From NCBI RefSeq assembly GCF_900109325.1, contig NZ_FNZU01000005.1, positions 62,001 to 126,000 on the forward strand: a DNA stretch of 64,000 nucleotides, written 5' to 3'. This document shows positions 9,741-22,734 of the stretch, piece after piece. A model generated the notes under the pieces. That model was given only the letters and a program-made list of their open reading frames with translations. It ran no database searches and was not told the origin of the DNA. The position numbers and the translations under genes are program-made. Positions within the stretch are counted from its first letter, which is position 1, and every line of letters begins with the position of its first letter. This stretch comes from Alkalibacterium pelagium (GTDB taxonomy: Bacteria; Bacillota; Bacilli; Lactobacillales; Carnobacteriaceae_A).

Positions 9741-10928
9741 TTAGCCTCCTTTCACTTCGGTTAAACTTTCTTCCAAACCCTCTAAAGGTACGCGTATTTC
9801 TCCTGACATAAGTTTAGGGAGGAGCGTGTCACGGACCTGTTTCAATATCTTATTCTCTTCATTAAGTACTTTATAGCTTTCGAAACTATCATCAATAATT
9901 CTACTAAATTTTCCGATCAAGTTTTCATCAGTAGGAAGAACTATTTTCATTGACTTTAAATTTTTTTGATTAATTTTTAATTGAACTGCACCCGTAACTG
10001 CACTCGATATATTCATATTTCTTAACATCAAATAAAGAAAGTTTATTGATATATCTCTTTTTGATTTTAGAACATGGGCATGATTATTAACCCAAAACTT
10101 GCCCCATACATATTGTAGAATCGGTTTATAATCTTCTGTCATTACAGTCCCATCTTCTCCTAAGAGTATAAAAGTCCCATCAAATAAGTAATCGTCTACA
10201 TAGTCCATTAAAGATGCTGCTCCGTAGTAAGGATATATTTTATCTCGCTTAGTTCTCTCATTTTTAGATAAAGGAATCCTTTTAGAATCATGCAATTCTA
10301 TTATCGTTTTTAGACTATTGACTTCCCACCCTTTAGGAATCAACCCCAACTCACTTTCAATCATTTCACCACCACTTGATTGATAAGGGGCTCCATCTTC
10401 GTTTGGAAATTCAAAGTCCACAAACCATCTTTTAAATAGCTCTTGGGCCATGTTTTCTAATGTTTGATTTATTTGATTATTGACTTCTATTTTTTCGTCT
10501 AAGGTAGAGAGGATGTTTGCTATTGCTTTTTGTTCATCTATTTCTGTAGGTACATTTAATTCTATGGGATGAATATGATTGCGATTAAGTGTCGGAACTG
10601 CACTTCCACCGGCGAATCTTGATAACTCTAAAGTTTTTAGCAAATAATATATAAATTGGGGGTAGTTATTCTTAAAATCATCAATATAGAGAGTAGTATT
10701 ATGGGCCCATGCTTCAAAGTCTATAATATGAGGATTTCCAACATTTCCACTTCTTCCAACAGTAATACATGGCCTTACTGTAGTAAATTCATTGTGAAAG
10801 CCTATAACACCATTAGATCCTATTACTGGATATTTTCCTACAATCATATTTTTTTTTGGCAAGTCGTGACCTCTTCTGAAGTTAATCAAATCTCCTAATT
10901 TCACTTTTTTCCATTCATCAAAACTCAA
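9741..10928 (-). CDS. hsdS: Type I restriction-modification specificity subunit HsdS
   Basis: DNA-recognition subunit that sets the bipartite target for both methylation and cleavage. 395 residues with the usual two target-recognition domains: the first opens with [16 protein letters not shown] and the second near residue 200 with [18 protein letters not shown]. Each is followed by a conserved helical spacer ([19 protein letters not shown] near 140-160 and the [18 protein letters not shown] segment near the end). The start is TTG at 10928, preceded by GGAGGG with a 7-base gap; the gene overlaps the end of hsdM by 11 bases. It is a single full-length hsdS; I saw no second partial hsdS or inverted repeats that would suggest phase-variable shuffling. 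Target sequence cannot be read from the protein. Confidence 0.95.
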   Translation of the reverse strand: MSFDEWKKVKLGDLINFRRGHDLPKKNMIVGKYPVIGSNGVIGFHNEFTTVRPCITVGRSGNVGNPHIIDFEAWAHNTTLYIDDFKNNYPQFIYYLLKTLELSRFAGGSAVPTLNRNHIHPIELNVPTEIDEQKAIANILSTLDEKIEVNNQINQTLENMAQELFKRWFVDFEFPNEDGAPYQSSGGEMIESELGLIPKGWEVNSLKTIIELHDSKRIPLSKNERTKRDKIYPYYGAASLMDYVDDYLFDGTFILLGEDGTVMTEDYKPILQYVWGKFWVNNHAHVLKSKRDISINFLYLMLRNMNISSAVTGAVQLKINQKNLKSMKIVLPTDENLIGKFSRIIDDSFESYKVLNEENKILKQVRDTLLPKLMSGEIRVPLEGLEESLTEVKGG

Positions 10929-12441
10929 ATCCGATCCCTCCTAGATTTTTTCTGATTTCTTCTTCTAGGTGAGAAGATTTTGCAAAGAGTTCTGCCAATT
11001 CTGCAGTCATGTCTTCCATCTTCACTTCAAAGGGAATGCCGTCATCTTCAACTTCTTCAATTCCTACATAACGTCCTGGTGTCAAGACATATTCATGCTC
11101 TCTTATTTCGTCTAATGAAGCTGACTTACTGAAGCCTTGCACGTCTTCGTAGTCACCGTCTTGATTACGCCAGTTGTGGTAAGTCTCAGTAATTTGTGCA
11201 ATATCCTCATCTGTAAACTCTCTGTGTCTGCGGTCAACCATGTGTCCCAGTCTTCTGGCATCAACAAATAAAACCTCTTCTTCACGGGATCGGAATTTTG
11301 GATGATTTTTCTTGTTTTTGTTTAAAATCCAAAGTGAAACAGGAATACTGACAGAATAAAACAGTTTATCAGGCAGCGCGACAATCGCATCAACCATATC
11401 TGCTTCCAGTAAATTCTTTCTGATTTCTCCCTCATTAGATGTGTTTGAGCTTAAGGATCCATTAGCCAACACAATCCCCGCTGTCCCGTTAGGCGCTAGA
11501 TGATAAAGAATATGCTGAATCCAAGCATAGTTGGCGTTCCCTTTTGGTGGAATACCATACCTCCAGCGGACATCATCTACTAAGTGTTCCCCACCCCAGT
11601 CACTGATGTTAAAAGGAGGGTTAGCCATGACAAAGTCACTTTTAAGTAATTTATGCAAATCATTATGCATGGAGTCTGCATGATGCGGTCCTATATTTCC
11701 TTCCAGACCTCTAATGGCCAGATTCATTTTACACAGTTTCCAAGTCGTTGAGTTCAGTTCCTGACCGTAAATAGATAAGTTGTCAATGCGTCCTTGGTGA
11801 TCCTGGACGAATTTTTCACTTTGAACAAACATCCCGCCAGATCCGCAGCATGGGTCGTATACTCGGCCACTATAGGGTTCAATCATATCGACTAATGTTT
11901 TAACTACGCTGGTTGGGGTGTAGAATTCTCCTCCGCCTTTACCTTCAATGGATGCAAACTGACCTAAGAAATACTCGTACACACGACCAAGTAAATCCTG
12001 TTCGCCATTATTATGCAGCTTAATTGTAGAAATCAAGTCAATCAATTCGCCCAGTCTTCTTTTATCAATTTCTGGACGGGCATAGCGCTTATCCAGTACA
12101 CCTTTTAACGACGGATTTTCTTTTTCAATTAAGATCAAAGCGTCATCAATGTACTGGCCGATTTTCTCACTCTTCGCATTATCCATAATGTGAGACCAGC
12201 GTGCTTCTTTTGGCACCCAAAATATATTTTCTGCTAAGTATTCGTCACGGTCTTCTTCAAATCCCATACCCTCTTGCACAAGCTCGTCATGTTTTGTTTC
12301 AAATTTATCTGAAATATACTTTAAGAAAATCAGACCCAACACAACGTGTTTATAATCTCCAGCGTCCATACTGCCACGCAATTTATCTGCTGATTTCCAT
12401 AATGTTTCTTCAAATCCAATATTTCCAGTTTGCTGTACCAT
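10918..12441 (-). CDS. hsdM: Type I restriction-modification DNA methylase HsdM
   Basis: N6-adenine methyltransferase subunit. The SAM-binding motif DPCCGSGG lies at about 196-203 and the catalytic NPPF motif ([12 protein letters not shown]) at about 274-277. The N-terminal helical HsdM_N domain ([16 protein letters not shown]) begins straight after the start. An upstream in-frame ATG at 12483 would add 14 residues, but GGAGG sits eight bases before the ATG at 12441, giving a 507-residue protein that begins at the conserved region, so I use that start. First gene of the defence operon, with a sigma-A-like promoter about 60 bases upstream. It overlaps hsdS at its 3' end, as is common for co-translated hsdM-hsdS pairs. 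Confidence 0.96.
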   Translation of the reverse strand: MVQQTGNIGFEETLWKSADKLRGSMDAGDYKHVVLGLIFLKYISDKFETKHDELVQEGMGFEEDRDEYLAENIFWVPKEARWSHIMDNAKSEKIGQYIDDALILIEKENPSLKGVLDKRYARPEIDKRRLGELIDLISTIKLHNNGEQDLLGRVYEYFLGQFASIEGKGGGEFYTPTSVVKTLVDMIEPYSGRVYDPCCGSGGMFVQSEKFVQDHQGRIDNLSIYGQELNSTTWKLCKMNLAIRGLEGNIGPHHADSMHNDLHKLLKSDFVMANPPFNISDWGGEHLVDDVRWRYGIPPKGNANYAWIQHILYHLAPNGTAGIVLANGSLSSNTSNEGEIRKNLLEADMVDAIVALPDKLFYSVSIPVSLWILNKNKKNHPKFRSREEEVLFVDARRLGHMVDRRHREFTDEDIAQITETYHNWRNQDGDYEDVQGFSKSASLDEIREHEYVLTPGRYVGIEEVEDDGIPFEVKMEDMTAELAELFAKSSHLEEEIRKNLGGIGFEF

Positions 12442-12507
12442 TCGTATTGCCTCCATCGTCGGGGTTATATTATATATAATCACTTTATATTAAATAGTGT
12501 TAGGTAT

Positions 12508-12536
12508 ATTGTACGTCTGTTCACTTATTTATTCAA
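12508..12536 (-). promoter_or_regulatory. Promoter of the hsdMSR defence operon
   Basis: On the minus strand TTGAAT (12531-12536) is separated by exactly 17 bases from TACAAT (12508-12513). This gives a leader of roughly 60 bases before hsdM. The leader is extremely AT-rich. A perfect 7-bp inverted repeat (AAAGTGC / GCACTTT) at 12611-12635, between this promoter and the aldo/keto reductase terminator, has no assigned role. Nothing else was seen in 12442-12697. Confidence 0.55.
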
Positions 12537-12640
12537 TGACCTCACAGCATAACCTCAAAATAATAATTTCCCTCTGATAGCTATTAAAAATTTCCATTAG
12601 ATGAGATTCTAAAGTGCCTATCAACTAAGCACTTTGATAA

Positions 12641-12686
12641 CTTAAAAGAACCACAGATGCTGAATAAATCAACACCTTTGGTTCTT
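12641..12686 (-). terminator. Rho-independent terminator of the aldo/keto reductase gene
   Basis: Minus strand: AAGAACCA pairs with TGGTTCTT, with an inner AGGTG/CATCT extension after one mismatch, followed by TTTTAAG. It lies just downstream of the gene ending at 12698 and insulates the defence operon. Confidence 0.7.
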
Positions 12687-12697
12687 GACAATTACTC

Positions 12698-13690
12698 CTA
12701 TTCCGGATACGGATTTGGTCCAGTCACTTCATGAGGAATATAGACTTCTTCCAAATAGTCCATTTCCTCTTTAGTCAATACAATTTCAAGGGCAGCTGCA
12801 GCATCGTCCAGATACTTTTCTTTGGTTGCCCCAATGATTGGTGCCACAACCTGTGGTTTATGGAGGAGCCAGGCTAGAGCGACTTGCGAACGGGAAACAC
12901 CTTTCTTCTCAGCAATGTCTCCTACTCGGTCTGCCACTATTTCATCCTGTTCTTCCGTTTTCCCGTATTTCATTTCCTGTATCTTATCGGTTCTTGACCG
13001 TTCTGTTTCTACTGACCACTCTCTTGCCAGCCGTCCAGATGCCAGAGGACTGTATGGTGTGACAGCTATTCCCATATCTTCACACAAAGGCATCATTTCC
13101 CGTTCCTCTTCACGGTACAGCAGATTATAATGATTCTGCATCGACACGAACTTAGTCCACCCATTCTTCTCAGCAATGTATTGTGCCTTCTGAAACTGCC
13201 AGGCATACATGGCCGAAGCTCCAATATATCTGGCTTTTCCTGATTTCACTACATCATGGAGAGCTTCCATGGTCTCCTCAATAGGCGTGTTATAATCCCA
13301 TCTGTGAATAATGTAGAGATCGACATAATCCATCCCCAGGCGGCCAAGAGACTGATCGATTTCATGCATGATTGCTTTTCTGGACAATCCCCCACCATTC
13401 GGCCTGTCGCGCATTGATGAAAAAAGTTTAGTCGCTACAACGATGTCTTCTCGGTCAGCAAAGTCTTTCAGTGCACGTCCAAGAATCCGTTCACTCTCTC
13501 CTTTCGAATAAATGTTGGCGGTATCAAAAAAATTGATCCCTAGATCCAGTGATTTCCGGATAATCTGACGACTGTCTTCTTCATTGAGGACCCAGTCATG
13601 TATCCAGTTTTCGGGATCCCCAAAGCTCATTGCTCCAAGACAAATTGGACTGACATCCAACCCTGTTCGACCAAATTTTACTGTTTCCAT
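12698..13690 (-). CDS. Aldo/keto reductase
   Basis: NADPH-dependent reductase of the AKR superfamily, 330 residues, acting on aldehydes or ketones of unknown identity. The catalytic tetrad is visible as D56, Y61, K88 and H129 (contexts FFDTANIY, ATKLF, IIHRW); the C-terminal half carries the usual cofactor region ending in PIIGATKEKYLDDA. I start at the ATG at 13690 because AAGGAGAGG stands six bases before it; an upstream in-frame TTG would put that site inside the gene. Single-gene unit with its own promoter and terminator. The promoter has the architecture of MerR-family control, which suggests induction by reactive carbonyls or related electrophiles and a detoxifying role; no merR gene is in the window. 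Confidence 0.9.
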   Translation of the reverse strand: METVKFGRTGLDVSPICLGAMSFGDPENWIHDWVLNEEDSRQIIRKSLDLGINFFDTANIYSKGESERILGRALKDFADREDIVVATKLFSSMRDRPNGGGLSRKAIMHEIDQSLGRLGMDYVDLYIIHRWDYNTPIEETMEALHDVVKSGKARYIGASAMYAWQFQKAQYIAEKNGWTKFVSMQNHYNLLYREEEREMMPLCEDMGIAVTPYSPLASGRLAREWSVETERSRTDKIQEMKYGKTEEQDEIVADRVGDIAEKKGVSRSQVALAWLLHKPQVVAPIIGATKEKYLDDAAAALEIVLTKEEMDYLEEVYIPHEVTGPNPYPE

Positions 13691-13719
13691 TTGTACCCTC
13701 TCCTTCAATTGATAGGTTT

Positions 13720-13750
13720 ACTTTACCATTTAAAGTCGACTTTAAGTCAA
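13720..13750 (-). promoter_or_regulatory. MerR-type promoter with AdhR/NmlR-like operator for the aldo/keto reductase
   Basis: Minus strand TTGACT (13745-13750) and TAAAGT (13720-13725) are 19 bases apart, too long for unaided sigma-A. The spacer is filled by a dyad reading CTTAAAG-N4-CTTTAAA (13729-13746). A 19-bp spacer with a central dyad is the hallmark of MerR-family activated promoters, and CTTAAAG-N4-CTTTAAG is the site I recall for the AdhR/NmlR subgroup. Confidence 0.7.
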
Positions 13751-13760
13751 GCAAATACAG

Positions 13761-13796
13761 AAAAAAAACGGAGAAGGCACCTACACCTCTTCTCCG
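13761..13796 (-). terminator. Terminator of the beta-glucoside operon
   Basis: Minus strand CGGAGAAG pairs with CTTCTCCG and is followed by eight T residues, right after the end of bglA. Confidence 0.9.
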
Positions 13797-13812
13797 CTTA
13801 ATGCTAAATTAA

Positions 13813-15285
<1,473 letters not shown>

Positions 15286-15290
15286 TCAAG

Positions 15291-15323
15291 TTAAAGAGGC
15301 AGATGATCTATCCACCTCTTTAA
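15291..15323 (-). other. Intercistronic hairpin between bglP and bglA
   Basis: Perfect 9-bp inverted repeat TTAAAGAGG / CCTCTTTAA with a 15-base loop and no T-run. Likely an mRNA-stabilising or processing element rather than a full terminator. Confidence 0.5.
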
Positions 15324-15328
15324 TGGTT

Positions 15329-17424
<2,096 letters not shown>

Positions 17425-17456
17425 ATCTGTGATAGATCAGTTTATTCAGTTTGAAA

Positions 17457-18293
17457 TTAATCCTCTGTGGTCACACGCTGAATGTGTATGGCCAGATAGA
17501 GCTGTTCGTCTTTTGTAAGAGAAGTGTGTTCAACTTTTTTAAGATATTCGTTGATTCTCTCGGTGCATTGAAAAGCTTTGCGGTATTTTCTTTGGATTTG
17601 TTCATACAAGAAGTCGTCATTAGATTCTCTTCTCTCCTGATGCAGGAGCCGTCTAGCAAAATACTGAAGATGAGTAATAAAGCGTGTGTACTGAAAAGAA
17701 TCTTCGTCAAATGTCTGACCATAATAGAAATGAACGATGTTCAGTATATCCTGAACCATTTCGGTCATTTTCATAGTCACGCCCAAGTCTGAATCATCCT
17801 GCCTGGCATTGACGATATGCAATGCTATGGCTGCTGCTTCAGAATCCGGAAGACGGATATCTAATTCCTGTTCCACTAATTCGATTGCTTTGCGCCCTAT
17901 TTCATACTCCACTTTGTAAAACCGTTTGATTTCCCAAGTGAGAGGATTCTTTATATCCAAGCCCTCTTTTGTACGACTGATCGCATAACTCAAGTGGTCC
18001 GGCAAGGTTAAATAAATATGATTGCTTAACTTAAGACGTAATACACCTTGGGCATACTTGATGACGTTAGTCGCCACTTCGAGAATATCAGGATCGATAT
18101 CGCGATACAGATTGGCTAAATTGTCCAATATCTCCTGACCTTCTGGAATGAAAGTCTTTTCAATTTTATCTGCTTCTATCGAGTCCCCAATTTTTTTCTG
18201 AAACGCTATTCCTCTGCCCATGACCACTGTTTCTTTATTGGATTCATTTAGAGTAAGGATAACGTTGTTGTTTAATATCTTTTCGATTTTCAT
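17457..18293 (-). CDS. licT: BglG/LicT-family transcription antiterminator
   Basis: RNA-binding antiterminator, 278 residues. The N-terminal co-antiterminator domain (about 1-58, starting MKIEKILNNNVILTL) dimerises and binds RAT RNA. Two PTS-regulation domains follow (about 65-170 and 171-278), whose histidines are phosphorylated by the PTS: EIIB inhibits when no substrate is present, and HPr activates when no glucose is present. Both target RNAs lie beside it, one before its own gene and one before bglP, so it is autoregulated. AAAGGAGG stands about 15 bases before the ATG, an unusually long gap, but no nearer in-frame start exists. A promoter with a cre-like site adds CcpA control. Confidence 0.95.
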   Translation of the reverse strand: MKIEKILNNNVILTLNESNKETVVMGRGIAFQKKIGDSIEADKIEKTFIPEGQEILDNLANLYRDIDPDILEVATNVIKYAQGVLRLKLSNHIYLTLPDHLSYAISRTKEGLDIKNPLTWEIKRFYKVEYEIGRKAIELVEQELDIRLPDSEAAAIALHIVNARQDDSDLGVTMKMTEMVQDILNIVHFYYGQTFDEDSFQYTRFITHLQYFARRLLHQERRESNDDFLYEQIQRKYRKAFQCTERINEYLKKVEHTSLTKDEQLYLAIHIQRVTTED

Positions 18294-18328
18294 TTCACTC
18301 GACTGACACCTCCTTTGATCGACTTATC

Positions 18329-18446
18329 CAAAAAAATAAACCTAAACTCATCCCAGATATCTACTGAAAGACATAGTCGTCTCAAAGTAAAGTTCTCGGA
18401 TCAATTCAGGTTTTGCCTGCATCTAAATTCAGATCAGTAACAATCC
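18329..18446 (-). promoter_or_regulatory. LicT RAT antiterminator and terminator before licT
   Basis: Minus strand GGATTGTTACTG ... GGCAAAACCTGAA (18408-18446) forms a second RAT. It overlaps a terminator stem that ends GTTTAGGTTTATTTTTTT (about 18331-18348). This makes licT itself depend on antitermination. Confidence 0.9.
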
Positions 18447-18477
18447 AGTTATGCTCCAGATATTTAACTTTGAATAA

Positions 18478-18516
18478 ACTATACCATTTAAGTAAAAACC
18501 TTGCAAGCGTTTTTTT
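18478..18516 (-). promoter_or_regulatory. Promoter of licT-bglP-bglA with cre-like site on the -35
   Basis: Minus strand TTGCAA (18501-18506), a 17-base spacer, TATAGT (18478-18483). The -35 is embedded in AACGCTTGCAA; read on the plus strand, TTGCAAGCGTTTTT matches the cre consensus at 14 of 16 positions. CcpA binding here would block RNA polymerase. Confidence 0.75.
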
Positions 18517-18577
18517 AATATTTTTCAACACCTTATTTAATCGTCGCTATAGCCCTTCGAAACAGCACCTGTTTAAG

Positions 18578-18611
18578 CTGGACTGTGCAACTGTTTATAT
18601 CCACAGTCCAG
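18578..18611 (-). terminator. Hairpin downstream of ldhD
   Basis: Perfect 10-bp stem CTGGACTGTG / CACAGTCCAG with a 14-base loop, 13 bases after the ldhD stop. It lacks a T-run, so termination is likely but not textbook. Confidence 0.55.
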
Positions 18612-18623
18612 TATCCACTATGA

Positions 18624-19616
18624 TTATACAACTTCATTGACACTTCTGTTCAAATGAATTATATCCAAGGCGTTATCCAGCGCTATATCGACCATATTCT
18701 GAACAGCCTCTGTCGTGTAAAAGCCAATATGAGGGGTAAGCAGAACATTCTTCATATTCATTAGCAAGGTCAAATTTTTATCTGTCTGGACTTTCCCTCT
18801 CAGATCCTGATTAAAAAAGTTCTGTTCGTTTGTGAGTGTATCCAATGCTGCCCCTGCCAGTTTAGCTGACTGAAGCGATTCAATGAGTGCTGAGGTATCA
18901 ACTACCGGACCCCGGGCTGCATTGATCAGAAAGGCTCCACCTCTCATCACGTTTAAAGCTGATGCGTCAATCAAATTAATCGTAGTAGAATCCAAAGGCA
19001 CATGAAGAGACACGATATCCGCCTCAGCCAGCACTTCTGTCTTTGATTCTTTATACGTCAGAATACTTCTTAACTCATCGTGCTGGACAGGATCATAAGC
19101 AATAACTGTCGCACCAAGGGCGTGGAATAATCGGGCAGTGGTGCCGCCAATTCGTCCGGCCCCAATTATTCCTATTGTCATCGTATGTATTTCTCTCGCA
19201 ATTCGTCCAGACCATCTGAAGTCCCCTTCTGCCATGTCCCTTTCTATAGAAGGAAACTGCCTAATCAGTCTCATCGTCTGAGTCAGCACCAGTTCAGCAA
19301 CTGATCTTGGGGAATAAGCAGGTACATTGGTGATCTTCATATTATATCTTTCCGCCAGGTCCATATTGATAATGTCATATCCCGCCGTTCGTAAGGCCAA
19401 TTGCTTAATACCGAAATCAGATAAGCGCTTATAAACGGCTTCGTTTGTGATGTCCGTTCTCTGCTGGATACAGACACCATCAAACCCTTCGACCAGTGAG
19501 ACCGTATCAAGTGTCAGATCTTCCTTTACAGTTCTTACCTCTACGCCGTTACGTATGCTCCATTTATTTACAGCTGGTTTTTCGTCATCTCGGGTGCTGA
19601 ACATAATCAGTTTCAT
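18624..19616 (-). CDS. ldhD: D-lactate dehydrogenase
   Basis: NAD-dependent D-2-hydroxyacid dehydrogenase that reduces pyruvate to D-lactate, regenerating NAD+ in fermentation. 330 residues. The Rossmann motif GIIGAGRIGG is at about 149-158. The catalytic triad falls at exactly the family positions: R235 (NAARGP), E264 (LTNEQ), H296 (TPHIGFYT). The TNEQNFFNQD segment and length favour D-lactate dehydrogenase over hydroxyisocaproate or phosphoglycerate dehydrogenases. AGGAGG lies seven to eight bases before the ATG. A single gene; a TATAGT-like -10 at 19649-19654 is present but its -35 is poor. Confidence 0.92.
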   Translation of the reverse strand: MKLIMFSTRDDEKPAVNKWSIRNGVEVRTVKEDLTLDTVSLVEGFDGVCIQQRTDITNEAVYKRLSDFGIKQLALRTAGYDIINMDLAERYNMKITNVPAYSPRSVAELVLTQTMRLIRQFPSIERDMAEGDFRWSGRIAREIHTMTIGIIGAGRIGGTTARLFHALGATVIAYDPVQHDELRSILTYKESKTEVLAEADIVSLHVPLDSTTINLIDASALNVMRGGAFLINAARGPVVDTSALIESLQSAKLAGAALDTLTNEQNFFNQDLRGKVQTDKNLTLLMNMKNVLLTPHIGFYTTEAVQNMVDIALDNALDIIHLNRSVNEVV

Positions 19617-19720
19617 TCTTTTATCCTCCTGAAATTATCTGTCCCTAAACTATATCATGTATCGCTTCAACTATTCTTATAATAGACACTGATCGTTTCT
19701 TCCTTTTTAAAAATGCACAG

Positions 19721-19766
19721 TACAAAAAGAACCTGCAGCGACTATTATTCTATGTCCCTGCAGGTC
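19721..19766 (-). terminator. Terminator of the purine operon
   Basis: Minus strand ACCTGCAG / CTGCAGGT stem followed by TCTTTTTGTA, immediately after purB. Confidence 0.85.
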
Positions 19767-19772
19767 TTCAAA

Positions 19773-21068
19773 TTAATTCAATCCGACACGTTCAAATATC
19801 TCATCTACATTTTTCAGATGATAGTTATAATCAAAAGCATCTTCAATATCTTCAGCATTCAGAATGGACATGATTTTTTCGTCCTCTTCAAGCAATGGGC
19901 GGAACGCTGTCTGTTCATCCCAAGCAATGGCAGTTTTGGGCTGAACCAGGTCGTAAGCTTCTTCCCGGCTGAGACCTTTATCGATCAGCTTCAGCAATAC
20001 ACGCTGGCTGTAGATCAGACCAAGTGTCGCATCCATATTTCGTTTCATGTTCTCAGGGAATACCGTCAGATTGCGGACGATATTGGCGAATCTGTTCAGC
20101 ATGTAATTCAACAGGGTCGTGCTGTCAGGCAAAATAATGCGTTCCGCAGATGAATGTGAAATGTCACGTTCATGCCATAAGCTGACGTTCTCATACGCTG
20201 TCACCATGTGTCCTCTGATCACACGCGCCAGCCCGGCCATATTCTCAGACCCGATTGGGTTACGCTTGTGCGGCATCGCTGAAGAGCCTTTCTGACCTTT
20301 AGCAAAACCTTCTTCTACTTCTCTAGTTTCCGACTTTTGCAGTCCTCTGATTTCTGTAGCGAATTTTTCAACACTGGTCGCGATCAGGGCAATGGCGCTC
20401 ACATACTCCGCATGCAGATCACGCGGCAGGACCTGGGTCGAAATTTCCTGAGGACGCGTTCCCAGTTTGTCGCAGACATACTTTTCAACAAATGGCGGGA
20501 TATTGGCAAACGTCCCAACTGCTCCACTGATTTTCCCGGCTTCTACGCCTTTAGCTGCGTGTTCGAACCGTTCGATGTGGCGTTTCATTTCTGAGTACCA
20601 GAGCGCGAGTTTCAGACCAAATGTCGTCGGTTCGGCATGAACACCGTGCGTCCGTCCCATGGTCACCGTATGCTTGTGCTCTTTCGCTTTTTCTCCGATG
20701 ACTTCAAGCAGCTGCTGCAAGTCTTTTCTGAGCACATCGTTGACCTGTTTCAGCTGGTAGCCGTATGCTGTATCAACGACATCCGTACTGGTCAACCCGT
20801 AGTGGACCCATTTCTTTTCGTCTCCCAACGTTTCAGAAACGGCACGTGTGAAAGCGACCACGTCATGTTTCGTTTCTTTTTCGATTTCCAGAATACGGGC
20901 AATATCAAAAGAGGCATGCGCTCGGATCTTCTGAACGTCTTCTTTAGGAATCTCTCCCAGTTCAGCCCAGGCCTCATCAGCTAAAATTTCAACTTCCAGC
21001 CATGAATTATAGCGGTTCTCCTCTGACCATAATTCTTTCATTTCAGGTCGCGTATAGCGTTCGATCAT
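19773..21068 (-). CDS. purB: Adenylosuccinate lyase
   Basis: Catalyses two beta-eliminations: SAICAR to AICAR in the de novo pathway, and adenylosuccinate to AMP. 431 residues, the Bacillus-type length. Fumarase-superfamily landmarks are present: [12 protein letters not shown] near 140-150, the conserved TSTDVVDTA near 90, and the signature [16 protein letters not shown] near 260-275. GGAGACTGGTATA precedes the ATG. Last gene of the purine transcription unit, 12 bases after purK, with the terminator directly downstream. Confidence 0.97.
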   Translation of the reverse strand: MIERYTRPEMKELWSEENRYNSWLEVEILADEAWAELGEIPKEDVQKIRAHASFDIARILEIEKETKHDVVAFTRAVSETLGDEKKWVHYGLTSTDVVDTAYGYQLKQVNDVLRKDLQQLLEVIGEKAKEHKHTVTMGRTHGVHAEPTTFGLKLALWYSEMKRHIERFEHAAKGVEAGKISGAVGTFANIPPFVEKYVCDKLGTRPQEISTQVLPRDLHAEYVSAIALIATSVEKFATEIRGLQKSETREVEEGFAKGQKGSSAMPHKRNPIGSENMAGLARVIRGHMVTAYENVSLWHERDISHSSAERIILPDSTTLLNYMLNRFANIVRNLTVFPENMKRNMDATLGLIYSQRVLLKLIDKGLSREEAYDLVQPKTAIAWDEQTAFRPLLEEDEKIMSILNAEDIEDAFDYNYHLKNVDEIFERVGLN

Positions 21069-21080
21069 TATACCAGTCTC

Positions 21081-22217
21081 CTAATTCCAGATTTTCGTTT
21101 CTTTAATGTCTTTCAGTGTCTTGTCAGTGTCAGCCGTCAGTATAGTCACATGCCCCATCTTACGCCCGTTCTTGACATCTTTCTTGCCGTAGTCGTGTAC
21201 ATGCCAGGTGGGCTGACTGCTGTTCAGATTCAGTGCCTGTTCAAAATGCTCACCCAGAATATTGACCATCACAGCGGGCTTGAGCAGCTCTACCTTTGCC
21301 AGAGGATAGCCACAGATCGCGCGTATGTGGAGATCAAATTGGGAGTCAGAGCAGGCTTCTATAGAATAATGTCCGGAGTTATGCGGACGCGGGGCCAGTT
21401 CATTGGCATAAAGCTTTCCTTCAGAAGTCAGAAACAGTTCCACTCCCAGGACACCCGATAAGGTCATCTTCTCAGCTATGGTTTCAGCAATCTGTCGTGC
21501 CTCGGCCATCACTTCTTCTGACACACGAGCCGGTACGATACTCTTAAGCAGGATGTTTTTCTCATGGATGTTTTCTGAAACAGGCAAGGTGACCACATCA
21601 CCTGACGCATTACGAGCCACCATAATGGAGAGCTCCTTTTCAAATGTCACCCACTCTTCCAGGACACATGTCCCTTTTTTTATGAGAGCAGAGGCTTCTT
21701 CAAGATCAGCATCCGATTCCAGAACGACTTGACCCTTCCCGTCGTAACCGCCTTGAACAGTTTTGAGGACACATGGATAACCAAGGGCTCCAACTGCTTC
21801 CTCCAAATTTTCTTCCGTTTCAATTTTAGCATAAGCGGCAATAGGAATGCCTGAATTTTTCAGAAAATCTTTCTCAGTCAGGCGATTCTGAGTATTAAGT
21901 AACAGCTCTGTCCCCTGTGGAACAGCAATATCTACTGCCTCACGAACGTGTTCGATTGTTTCGGCATCGACATTTTCAAATTCATAGGTCAGCACATCGC
22001 TGGATCTGGCCAGTTCTTTTAAAGCGTCCAGATCATCATAAGCTGCTTCAATATGCAGATCCGCCACCTGGGCTGTCGGACAGTCTGGAGTCGGGTCAAG
22101 CACAGCGATACGGTAGCCTCTTTCCTTAGCAGAAAAAGCCATCATCCGTCCCAGCTGTCCCCCGCCTATAATGCCTATTGTACTTCCCGGTCTGATCAGT
22201 TTAGACAAGTTCGTCAC
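21081..22217 (-). CDS. purK: 5-(carboxyamino)imidazole ribonucleotide synthase
   Basis: ATP-grasp enzyme that joins bicarbonate to AIR to give N5-CAIR, used by PurE. 378 residues. Begins with the nucleotide-fold motif [15 protein letters not shown]; the ATP-grasp core shows [12 protein letters not shown] near 150-160 and the metal-binding [14 protein letters not shown] near 265-280. The assigned GTG at 22217 overlaps the end of purE by 17 bases and has GGAAAG only two bases upstream; a TTG three codons later is an alternative start. Forms the purE-purK pair, followed closely by purB. Confidence 0.96.
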   Translation of the reverse strand: MTNLSKLIRPGSTIGIIGGGQLGRMMAFSAKERGYRIAVLDPTPDCPTAQVADLHIEAAYDDLDALKELARSSDVLTYEFENVDAETIEHVREAVDIAVPQGTELLLNTQNRLTEKDFLKNSGIPIAAYAKIETEENLEEAVGALGYPCVLKTVQGGYDGKGQVVLESDADLEEASALIKKGTCVLEEWVTFEKELSIMVARNASGDVVTLPVSENIHEKNILLKSIVPARVSEEVMAEARQIAETIAEKMTLSGVLGVELFLTSEGKLYANELAPRPHNSGHYSIEACSDSQFDLHIRAICGYPLAKVELLKPAVMVNILGEHFEQALNLNSSQPTWHVHDYGKKDVKNGRKMGHVTILTADTDKTLKDIKETKIWN

Positions 22218-22689
22218 TACTTTCCATTACCTTCTGTTTCAAGGCTTCTCTTCTATTTTCGATTCGGTCTGCCAGTTCAAGCTGAAAGGCTCCTAACATT
22301 TGAGCGGCGAGGAGACCGGCATTCGTTGCCCCAGCCTTGCCGATGGCTACGGTAGCAACTGGAACTCCTCCAGGCATCTGTACAATTGACAGTAAGGAGT
22401 CCAGACCGTTCAGCGCCTTTGACTGAACAGGGACACCGATGACCGGTAATGTCGTTTTGGCTGCCAGCATACCAGGAAGATGTGCAGCGCCTCCTGCTCC
22501 GGCAATGATCACTTTGATCCCTCGACCGCGCGCTTCTTCAGCATAATCAAACATCAAGTCCGGTGTCCGGTGAGCGGAGACCACTTTTTTCTCGTACGTC
22601 ACTTCCAGTTCATCCAGCACCTCACATGCATGCTTCATGGTCTCCCAGTCGGATGTGCTTCCCATGACGACCCCTACTTCAATTGCCAA
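22201..22689 (-). CDS. purE: N5-CAIR mutase
   Basis: Converts N5-CAIR to CAIR. 162 residues, the small bacterial class I form. Motifs: [13 protein letters not shown] near the start, VVSAHRTPD with the catalytic His near 45, and [26 protein letters not shown] near 70-95. It is 45 bases downstream of purD and overlaps purK. In Bacillus this gene opens the operon; here it comes ninth in the reading direction, after purD. Confidence 0.97.
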   Translation of the reverse strand: MAIEVGVVMGSTSDWETMKHACEVLDELEVTYEKKVVSAHRTPDLMFDYAEEARGRGIKVIIAGAGGAAHLPGMLAAKTTLPVIGVPVQSKALNGLDSLLSIVQMPGGVPVATVAIGKAGATNAGLLAAQMLGAFQLELADRIENRREALKQKVMESSDELV

Positions 22690-22734
22690 ATCAAACGCCT
22701 CCTAATTGTTATGAATCTATTTTAACCTTATTAC

